Assembly (NCBI GenBank): GCA_007129355.1
Contig: SKVR01000179.1
Coordinates: 1 to 42,156, forward strand
DNA length: 42,156 nucleotides
Source: Bacteroidales bacterium
GTDB taxonomy: Bacteria; Bacteroidota; Bacteroidia; Bacteroidales; UBA7960
Direction of reading: 5' to 3'
Part shown: positions 35,804 through 42,156 of the stretch, one piece after another
Numbering within the stretch: position 1 is the first letter of the stretch
Layout of the letters: the number at the start of each line of letters is the position of its first letter
The notes under the pieces: model-generated
Databases searched by the model: none
Told to the model about the DNA's origin: nothing
What the model saw: only the letters and a program-made list of their open reading frames with translations
Program-made: the position numbers and the translations under genes

Positions 35804-36739
35804 ATGATTAAGAGAAAAACCCATACTGGTGAAATAAAGGAATCAGTATTTTCTTCTGAACTAACTGCTGATCCTGAGCCCCGTGTTGCAAAACTGAGTG
35901 GTATTAAACTTTTTTTTCTTGCCATGGTTTTTATGGGTCAGTTGGCCGGCAGCCCGGCACAAACTCCCGATCGTATTGCCCTTACATACCACAAGCAGCT
36001 GGTAAGGGTGTTTGAATACCGCGACTCATTGGAGGGAGTTCATCCCTTTGTAAAAGGCCTTTACCCCATTGCCATTGCAGAAGACGGCTATTTCTATGTT
36101 TTTGACCTGGATAGTTCAAAAACCCAATACCGTATCATGGCCTATGAAGAAATTGAGATGAAGGTGCCCCGGGGCATCCGGGCAGCTTTTCCTCTACAGT
36201 TTTATGATAACAAATGTACATGTGTGGTAACCGGCGATGTATTTGATACTCCTGAAGGCTATATAATGATTTTTCATGAGTTTATTCACTGCCATCAATG
36301 GAATACCGTTGAACCCGGTTTACGCAGAGAATTACCCCTGGCAGTAAAATCGCTTGAGGCTGGTAATTATATGTGGGAAATTGAGCATCCTTTCCCCTAC
36401 CATGACAAATGGTTTGTAAAAACTTATAACGCTTTCCTTGAGGCAGCAAATAATTATGACGATGAGAAAGTAGCTGAAATGCGGGCCGAACTTGCATCTA
36501 TTCTTAACGAAGACGATTATCAGTATATGGTTTGGCAGGAATGGAAGGAAGGATTTGCACTTTCGCTGGAAAATAAAATGCGGAAACATTTAAATTTACC
36601 TGAGAACAAGGTAGGCAGACAGCAACCCTTCAGCCGAACCGTATTTTATGCAGGTGGTTCAGCATATATTGAATATCTGACCAAGAAAAATCCCGAGTTA
36701 CTTACCGATCTGGAAGCCCTGTTCTACAATATGTATTAA
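35804..36739 (+). CDS. Secreted HExxH (gluzincin-like) protein of unknown function
   Basis: A 311-residue exported protein I do not recognise. A long polar start (about 32 residues) precedes a hydrophobic signal (GIKLFFLAMVFMGQLAGSPAQ). A zinc-protease motif HEFIH is at residues 158-162, preceded by a hydrophobic strand (GYIMIF). Downstream, WQEWKEGFALSLENK has Glu249 in an EGFA context, the place of the third ligand in gluzincin-type peptidases. It is the first gene of a tight plus-strand set (24 bases to the PorV/Q-like barrel gene). Peptidase activity is inferred from the motif only. The true start may be downstream of 35804. Confidence 0.75.
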   Translation: MIKRKTHTGEIKESVFSSELTADPEPRVAKLSGIKLFFLAMVFMGQLAGSPAQTPDRIALTYHKQLVRVFEYRDSLEGVHPFVKGLYPIAIAEDGYFYVFDLDSSKTQYRIMAYEEIEMKVPRGIRAAFPLQFYDNKCTCVVTGDVFDTPEGYIMIFHEFIHCHQWNTVEPGLRRELPLAVKSLEAGNYMWEIEHPFPYHDKWFVKTYNAFLEAANNYDDEKVAEMRAELASILNEDDYQYMVWQEWKEGFALSLENKMRKHLNLPENKVGRQQPFSRTVFYAGGSAYIEYLTKKNPELLTDLEALFYNMY

Positions 36740-36763
36740 AGAAATTATATTTAATTCCAGCCC

Positions 36764-37582
36764 ATGAAGCATACTTTACTACTGACTACTGCCCTGCTGA
36801 TTTTATCTTCCGTTACATGGGCAGCAAACGACAATTATCCTTTTGGCGGACGGGCTGCCGGTATGGGCAACGCAGCCGTTACTTTATACGACTTCTGGGC
36901 TATCAGTCATAACCAGGCCGGCCTGGCCCGAATGCAAAATATGGCTGCCGGGGTTTATTTTGAAAACCGTTTTCTAATACAGGAACTAAGTTTCGGGGCG
37001 GGCGCTATTGTATACCCCACAGAATCAGGTGTTCTGGGTTTTAACTTTACCTATTTCGGATTTGAGTTATACAATGAAAGCAAGGTCGGACTTGCTTATG
37101 CCCGTGAGTTTGGCGAACGCTTTTCTGCAGGTGTGCAGCTCAACTACCATAACACAAATATAGCTGAAGATTATGGCAATAAAGGAAACCTGACCTTTGA
37201 GCTGGGTGCCATATTTCATATTCTTCCGGAACTCAGCTTTGGGGTGCATCTTTTTAATCCCACCCGCGCAAAAATTGCAGACTTTGCCGATGAAAGAATT
37301 CCCACCATATTCCGAACCGGACTCTCTTATGAGTTTTCTGACAGGGTAATTGTGGTGGTTGAAACCGAAAAAAGTGTAAACCTGAATCCTGTTTTCCGCA
37401 CCGGCATTGAATATCGTATTTCCGATCCTTTATATATAAGAGGTGGTATAGGCACCAATCCAACCACCAATGCTTTTGGTTTTGGACTGGAACTGGGAAA
37501 CCTGAATATTGATGTTGCCACATCATTCCATCACGTTTTGGGTTATTCACCGCAACTGAGTTTTATTTATAACTTTAAATAG
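36764..37582 (+). CDS. PorV/PorQ-like outer-membrane beta-barrel protein
   Basis: A 272-residue outer-membrane protein with a signal peptide ending TWA. The mature N-terminus NYPFGGRAAGMGNAAVTLYD followed by WAISHNQAGLARM matches the FadL-like PorV/PorQ group. The rest is alternating beta-strand pattern (LGFNFTYFGFELY, FSAGVQLNYHN, LSFGVHLFNP). It is shorter than PorV and PorQ themselves, so it need not be a type IX secretion component. Gaps are 24 bases to the preceding gene and 11 to the next. Confidence 0.82.
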   Translation: MKHTLLLTTALLILSSVTWAANDNYPFGGRAAGMGNAAVTLYDFWAISHNQAGLARMQNMAAGVYFENRFLIQELSFGAGAIVYPTESGVLGFNFTYFGFELYNESKVGLAYAREFGERFSAGVQLNYHNTNIAEDYGNKGNLTFELGAIFHILPELSFGVHLFNPTRAKIADFADERIPTIFRTGLSYEFSDRVIVVVETEKSVNLNPVFRTGIEYRISDPLYIRGGIGTNPTTNAFGFGLELGNLNIDVATSFHHVLGYSPQLSFIYNFK

Positions 37583-37593
37583 TAAAACTTACT

Positions 37594-39735
37594 ATGCAGA
37601 TGGTGACTATTAAATATTTCTTACCAGGGTTTCTCTCACCACTATTGTTTATCGGGTTTTTTCTTCTGCCCAATCTCTTATACAGTCAGCAAGAAGAAAC
37701 TCCTCCATCTTTACAGCCACCGGAACAGATCGTTGAAGATGATGACTTTCATCAAAGAGTTGAAAGCCTGATCGAAGAAAGTGATGAAGAAATTGATGCC
37801 ACTGAACTGATTGAAGAACTGGAATTGCTAAGACAACGCCCCCTTAATCTCAACGCTGCAAGTGCCGATGATTTGCGAAGGATTTTCTTCCTGAATGATA
37901 TCCAGATCAATAACCTGATCGAACACCGTAACCGCTTCGGAAACCTTTTAAGTATGTTGGAATTGCAGGCCATTGACGGGTTTGATCTGGAAACCATCAG
38001 GCAAATACAGCCCTTTGTTACAGTAAGCGAAATTGTGGAAAGACGCCGTTTTAACATCAGCGATATCCTCGAACGTGGCAACAGCCAGTACTTTCTTCGC
38101 TATCAGCAACTTTTTCAAGAGCAAAGAGGCTTCTCGCCTATTGATCCGGAAGAACTTGAAGCAAACCCAAACGCACGCTACCTCGGAAGTCCTTACCGGT
38201 TATATTCACGATACCGGTTTTCCTGGTACAATAATCTGAGCATAGGAGTGACAGCCGAAAAGGATCCCGGAGAGGAATTCTTCAGGGGTAGCCAGCCTTA
38301 TGGTTTCGACTTTTACTCGGCCCACTTTTACCTGCGCGATGCCGGTCGCATAAAATCATTGGCACTGGGTGATTACCAGGTGCAATTCGGGCAGGGTCTG
38401 ACTCTCTGGTCGGGACTTGCTTTCGGAAAAAGCAGCGAGGCTGTTAATGTGAAGAAAAACGGTTTGGGTCTGCGCCCATATACTTCGGTAGATGAGAATA
38501 ATTATATGCGGGGTGCAGCAACCACCGTTACTCTGGGAAATTTTGAATTCACAGGCTTTTACTCAAGCAAAGGACGCGATGCCAATGTCATTGAGTTTGA
38601 TACCATAATGCAGGAAGCTCTTGTTATTACCAGCCTGCAGCAAACCGGGCTTCACCGCACCCCGCGTGAATTGGAGAACAAAAACGCAGTTCAGGAAACA
38701 TTCATGGGATCAAATATTACTTATCGAAGGTCAAATTTCCATGTGGGCATCACCGGTTATTACATGGAACTGGGCGCAGAGTTTCGCAGAAATCTTTCTT
38801 TCTATAATCAATTTGACTTTAACGACCGAACCAATTGGGCAACAGGTGTCGATTATAATTACATCGTACGCAATTTTAACATTTTTGGTGAAGCAGCAAC
38901 CAGCCAGAACGGTGGTTACGCTTTTTTGAATGGGGTAATGATGAGTCTGGATCCCAGGTTATCCATGAGTATTCTGCATCGAAGGTTCAGTAAAGACTAC
39001 CAGTCGTTGCTCAGCGTAGCTTTTTCTGAAAATACGCGGGTTGTGAATGAAAATGGATTGTATCTGGGTTTGAATGCACGCTTTTCGCGGGCCTGGACAC
39101 TCAATGCCTATGCCGATCATTTCTCCTTTCCCTGGATGAAGTTCCGCACCTATGCCCCCTCCGGAGGATATGACTACCTGGTGCAACTAAACTACCGCCC
39201 CGAGCGCAGAATAGAAATGTATGCCCGCTACCGCATCAAAAACAAGCCTCTAAACTCACCCGATGAGAATATTATCCGTTATCTGGATGATGTGAAAAGG
39301 CAGAATATCAGATTGCATGCCAGCTATCCCGTAAGTCCTTCCTTTACTTTTCGTAACCGGGTTGAGCTGATATTTTTTGAGCATGGTTCAAAAAAACAAA
39401 CAGGTTATTTAATTTACCAGGATATCGGGTACCGAAGCTTTGCCAGCCCCTGGGCCATAACCGCAAGGTATGCCATTTTTGACACAGATGGTTTTGATGC
39501 AAGGATTTATGCCTATGAAAATGACGTTCTGTATGCATTTTCTTTCCCTTTTTATTCAGATAAAGGACACAGGGCTTATATTGTTGCCAGATATCGGGTA
39601 AACAGGAATATTGACCTGCAGGCACGTCTTGCACAAACCGTTTACACCAACAGAAACCAGATAGGAAGCGGACTTGATTTGATTGAGGGAAACGCACGAA
39701 CAGAAATTAAAGCACAGATGCGTTTAAGGTTTTAG
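37594..39735 (+). CDS. Outer-membrane beta-barrel with N-terminal ComEA-type HhH domain
   Basis: A 713-residue exported protein. The signal is at residues 1-31, followed by an acidic linker (about 33-75, rich in Glu/Asp). A helix-hairpin-helix domain spans about 84-142 (LNLNAASADDLRRIFFLND, LIEHRNRFGNL, IRQIQPFV), the arrangement of competence protein ComEA. From about 155 to the end the pattern is amphipathic strands (QYFLRYQQL, YRLYSRYRF, LALGDYQVQFGQGLTLWSGL, YMELGAEFRRNLSFY) and the protein ends RLRF with a terminal Phe, as in outer-membrane barrels. The HhH would face the periplasm. The gene is 11 bases after the PorV/Q-like gene. A DNA-related role is inference; no function is established that I know of. 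Confidence 0.85.
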   Translation: MQMVTIKYFLPGFLSPLLFIGFFLLPNLLYSQQEETPPSLQPPEQIVEDDDFHQRVESLIEESDEEIDATELIEELELLRQRPLNLNAASADDLRRIFFLNDIQINNLIEHRNRFGNLLSMLELQAIDGFDLETIRQIQPFVTVSEIVERRRFNISDILERGNSQYFLRYQQLFQEQRGFSPIDPEELEANPNARYLGSPYRLYSRYRFSWYNNLSIGVTAEKDPGEEFFRGSQPYGFDFYSAHFYLRDAGRIKSLALGDYQVQFGQGLTLWSGLAFGKSSEAVNVKKNGLGLRPYTSVDENNYMRGAATTVTLGNFEFTGFYSSKGRDANVIEFDTIMQEALVITSLQQTGLHRTPRELENKNAVQETFMGSNITYRRSNFHVGITGYYMELGAEFRRNLSFYNQFDFNDRTNWATGVDYNYIVRNFNIFGEAATSQNGGYAFLNGVMMSLDPRLSMSILHRRFSKDYQSLLSVAFSENTRVVNENGLYLGLNARFSRAWTLNAYADHFSFPWMKFRTYAPSGGYDYLVQLNYRPERRIEMYARYRIKNKPLNSPDENIIRYLDDVKRQNIRLHASYPVSPSFTFRNRVELIFFEHGSKKQTGYLIYQDIGYRSFASPWAITARYAIFDTDGFDARIYAYENDVLYAFSFPFYSDKGHRAYIVARYRVNRNIDLQARLAQTVYTNRNQIGSGLDLIEGNARTEIKAQMRLRF

Positions 39736-39793
39736 TATCATTTTTATTATCTCAATATTTTTTTTACTGAAGTCTGACATTTGCTTTTTTGCA

Positions 39794-39801
39794 TATATTT
39801 G
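39794..39801 (+). promoter_or_regulatory. Promoter -7 element for the POT transporter
   Basis: TATATTTG, 73 bases before the ATG at 39874. It also argues against the longer frame starting at 39781. Confidence 0.5.
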
Positions 39802-39873
39802 CGCAATTCATTAAGTAATGTTAATAGTTACATCTTTAACTTATTAGTATTCACCAATCAAGCAAAAAAACAT

Positions 39874-42027
39874 ATGAAAAACGGTCAACCCAGGGCATTA
39901 TACACCCTGTTTTTCACAGAAATGTGGGAAAGATTTAGTTACTATGGTATGCGGGCATTATTGATTTTATATATGACCCGGCAGATTTTATACGGAGATA
40001 GCCAGGCATATGGTATTTACGCCGCCTACGGAGCATTGGTTTATGCTACTCCATTTATCGGGGGTATCATTGCCGATCAGATACTTGGATACAGGAAGGG
40101 AATCATCCTGGGTGCAATATTTATGGCTATAGGACACTTTCTTATGGCAATTGAATCAAGTACATTCTTTTATGGTGCCCTTGCATTTCTTATAATTGGG
40201 AACGGTTTTTTTAAACCTAATATCTCATCCATGGTAGGAGGACTTTATAAGCCAGGTGATCCCAGGCGTGATGGAGGATTTACCATATTCTATATGGGTA
40301 TCAATCTTGGTGCATTTTTGGCACCTCTTGCTTGCGGACTACTTGGTGAGCTCCTTGGATGGCATTATGGATTTGGCCTGGCTGGGATAGGAATGGTATT
40401 AGGATTGATTGTTTTCTTAAAAGGTCAGCACCGATTTGAACCAACAAATGGTGCACCTCCCAACCCTGAATTACTTTCAAAAATTATATTCCCCGGTATT
40501 AACAGAGAAAGGTTAATTTATATAGCAGCAGCAATAGTAACACCACTCATAGGACTGCTGGTTTACAATTATCACCTTATGGCATTTATTCTTACACCAT
40601 TTGCAGTTGTGGTATTTATTGGTCTTTTGATAATGTCCTTTTCCTTCGAAAAGATTGAAAGGGAGCGTATATGGGTAATTCTAATCCTGGCATTTTTCTC
40701 CATTACGTTTTGGGCATTTTTTGAACAAGCAGGCAGTTCTATCACATTATTCACTGCAAATAATGTAAACCGCGAAATCCTGGGTTTTGTAGTTCCGACT
40801 TCAGTTTTTCAATCTGTTAATCCATTTTATATTATCGTATTTGCCCCCATTTTTGCTGCTCTTTGGGTTGCTCTGGGTAAAAGAAATAAAGAACCCAATA
40901 CAACCATAAAATTTGCGCTCGGTATTATTCAACTGGGACTAGGATTTGGAGTATTTGTTCTGGGTGCCAGCATGGCAGGACCCGATGGAATGGTAGCTTT
41001 GGTATTTTTACTTATGGGATATCTTTTGCATACTACCGGCGAATTATGTATTTCCCCGGTTGGGCTTTCCATGGTTACAAAACTTTCTCCCGCACGAATA
41101 GTATCAATGGTAATGGGAGCCTGGTTCTTATCTTTTGCAATGGCACAACATGTTGGAGGTATCATCGCAAGACTGACATCTACTGCCCAATACATGGAAA
41201 CCGGAATTACCTATGAACCTGAAACAAGTTTCACAGGTAAAGACCATTTTTCTATCAGAACTTATTTTGTAAAGGAAATGGATGGAAGAATTGATACTCT
41301 TAGGTCTGAACCATTAGAAGTAACAATTGATGTATTTGCTGATCAGCCTGAAGTAATTGTGGAAAAACCAGAGATATTTTATATCCACAGAAATGTGAAA
41401 CCAGGTGATCAACTGGCAGTGGATTTAAGAGTTCCCTATCTGGATCCCACAGGCAGATTAACAGAAATTGAAATTGAACCTGTGGCTAATTATGGTGAAG
41501 TACTCATGCAACTGGATACACTGATCTACAAGGCATATGCAGATATAACCCCTTCTGATCATGAAAGCATTATAAACAATTCAGATATTATTACTGATGC
41601 GACTATCATGAGAAAGGATACAATTTTATACACACTGAGAGATATCAGTCGTCCGCAGCTTACAGATGAAGTTGCCCTGGTAATCACAATCTCCGAAGAA
41701 GAATTATTTGCTCCGGTTGTACTGAAAGAATCCATCAATTTTTCAGTTCAGAGATCAACGGCGTTAAGGACTTCATTTAACACCATCAATGTTCTTCATA
41801 ATTTTTACATAGCCAATGGCAAGCCGCTGGGTATTGAGATTGTTGAGGAACCTGCAAATGGTTTTGTTAATACTGGTAGCATGCTTAACCCTTTCGTAGG
41901 ACCCACCAAAACAATACATATCTACTCCAATGTGTTTTATTACCTTTTTCTTATATCATTGGCAGTGGGTGTTGTAGTTTTCCTGATCTCACCTCTCTTA
42001 AAGAAATGGATGCATGGCATTCATTAA
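39874..42027 (+). CDS. POT-family peptide:proton symporter with large extracytoplasmic insert
   Basis: A 717-residue proton-coupled oligopeptide transporter (PTR2/POT family) of the inner membrane. The ExxER motif is at residues 16-20 (EMWERFSYYG), and FYMGINLGAFLAPL and GNGFFKPNISSMVG are family signatures. Ordinary members have about 450-500 residues. The excess is a hydrophilic region at about 434-683, inserted between the last two membrane segments (QHVGGIIA before, VFYYLFLISLAVGVVVFLIS after). It begins with ITYEPETSFTGKDHFSI, which resembles cadherin/VCBS-type repeats. The ATG at 39874 is preferred over a TTG at 39781. A strong terminator follows, so it is monocistronic. Confidence 0.93.
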   Translation: MKNGQPRALYTLFFTEMWERFSYYGMRALLILYMTRQILYGDSQAYGIYAAYGALVYATPFIGGIIADQILGYRKGIILGAIFMAIGHFLMAIESSTFFYGALAFLIIGNGFFKPNISSMVGGLYKPGDPRRDGGFTIFYMGINLGAFLAPLACGLLGELLGWHYGFGLAGIGMVLGLIVFLKGQHRFEPTNGAPPNPELLSKIIFPGINRERLIYIAAAIVTPLIGLLVYNYHLMAFILTPFAVVVFIGLLIMSFSFEKIERERIWVILILAFFSITFWAFFEQAGSSITLFTANNVNREILGFVVPTSVFQSVNPFYIIVFAPIFAALWVALGKRNKEPNTTIKFALGIIQLGLGFGVFVLGASMAGPDGMVALVFLLMGYLLHTTGELCISPVGLSMVTKLSPARIVSMVMGAWFLSFAMAQHVGGIIARLTSTAQYMETGITYEPETSFTGKDHFSIRTYFVKEMDGRIDTLRSEPLEVTIDVFADQPEVIVEKPEIFYIHRNVKPGDQLAVDLRVPYLDPTGRLTEIEIEPVANYGEVLMQLDTLIYKAYADITPSDHESIINNSDIITDATIMRKDTILYTLRDISRPQLTDEVALVITISEEELFAPVVLKESINFSVQRSTALRTSFNTINVLHNFYIANGKPLGIEIVEEPANGFVNTGSMLNPFVGPTKTIHIYSNVFYYLFLISLAVGVVVFLISPLLKKWMHGIH
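41173..41922 (+). other. Extracytoplasmic insert in the POT transporter
   Basis: This encodes residues about 434-683. They form beta-rich, polar segments with alternating strands (EPLEVTIDVFADQPEVIVEKP, LAVDLRVPYLDPTGRLTEIE, DEVALVITISEEELF) and no membrane helix. The first unit has the Y.P...FTG.D.F form of cadherin-like/VCBS repeats. A periplasmic beta-sandwich domain is likely. Confidence 0.65.
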
Positions 42028-42043
42028 TTGATAAAGGATATTT

Positions 42044-42082
42044 AAAAAAGGGTGCAGCCATTGTTTGGCAGCACCCTTTTTT
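42044..42082 (+). terminator. Rho-independent terminator of the POT transporter
   Basis: A 12-base stem (AAAAAAGGGTGC/GCACCCTTTTTT) with an inner GCC/GGC extension. The T tract ends the 3' arm, 16 bases after the stop codon. Confidence 0.9.
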
Positions 42083-42110
42083 AAGTTTTTACATATAACA
42101 ACCTATCAAC

Positions 42111-42135
42111 CCATAAACCTATAAACCTATAAACC
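42111..42135. repeat. Short tandem ATAAACCT repeat
   Basis: The unit ATAAACC(T/C) is repeated three times at the right edge of the window, after a related CCTATCAACC. Its role is unknown. Confidence 0.5.
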
Positions 42136-42156
42136 CAATTACCATCCCGGCCAGAA

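Overview
The window looks like a chromosomal segment from a Bacteroidota bacterium, probably a marine or anaerobic member near the Bacteroidales/Marinilabiliales (the rank is inference). The evidence is a type IX secretion (gliding-type) C-terminal domain protein, a PorV/PorQ-like barrel, an OstA-like LPS-transport protein, a SurA-family foldase trio, weak or absent Shine-Dalgarno sequences, and repeated promoter elements of the Bacteroidota form TAnnTTTG. About 31 confident protein genes fill the window densely. I found no IS element, CRISPR array, phage gene or tRNA.

Left edge (1-410): no protein gene. The minus strand carries two tandem TAnnTTTG promoters followed by a GTTCTTTGAAA boxA-like element and a structured leader. 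This is what the 5' leader of a ribosomal RNA operon looks like, so a 16S gene probably starts just beyond position 1.

411-13109, minus strand: a nine-gene envelope-biogenesis run. In transcription order it is OstA-like protein, active M16 peptidase, inactive M16-like partner, gliding-type CTD protein, IMP dehydrogenase (guaB, with its own promoter), double-PpiC foldase, SurA-like lipoprotein without a PpiC core, SurA-like foldase, and MoxR AAA+ ATPase.

13290-17941, minus strand: two sodium-coupled amino-acid transporters (AGCS, with an unusual hydrophilic insert, and SNF) and a secreted metzincin-like protease. 18110-30863 mixes single genes of both strands: a triple helix-hairpin-helix membrane protein, a lipoprotein-type Mn superoxide dismutase, ornithine aminotransferase, a DCC-family protein, RlmD, RecA, an HD phosphohydrolase, a QueE-like radical SAM enzyme with GGSP instead of GGEP, Bcp peroxiredoxin, a PD40 lipoprotein and an ABC exporter. 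Convergent pairs are separated by clear terminator hairpins.

31024-35610, minus strand: purK, purE, an M29-like aminopeptidase and nth run in order, followed by a ThuA-like lipoprotein. The gaps between purK and purE and between the aminopeptidase and nth hold low-complexity TTCG/TTCCGT-rich tracts and a REP-like palindrome.

35804-42027, plus strand: a tight three-gene set (secreted HExxH protein, PorV/PorQ-like barrel, outer-membrane barrel with an N-terminal ComEA-type HhH domain), then a POT peptide transporter with a roughly 250-residue extracytoplasmic insert before its last membrane helix. The three-gene set is the best candidate for an undescribed envelope system; the HhH-on-a-barrel architecture suggests, but does not prove, DNA handling at the outer membrane.
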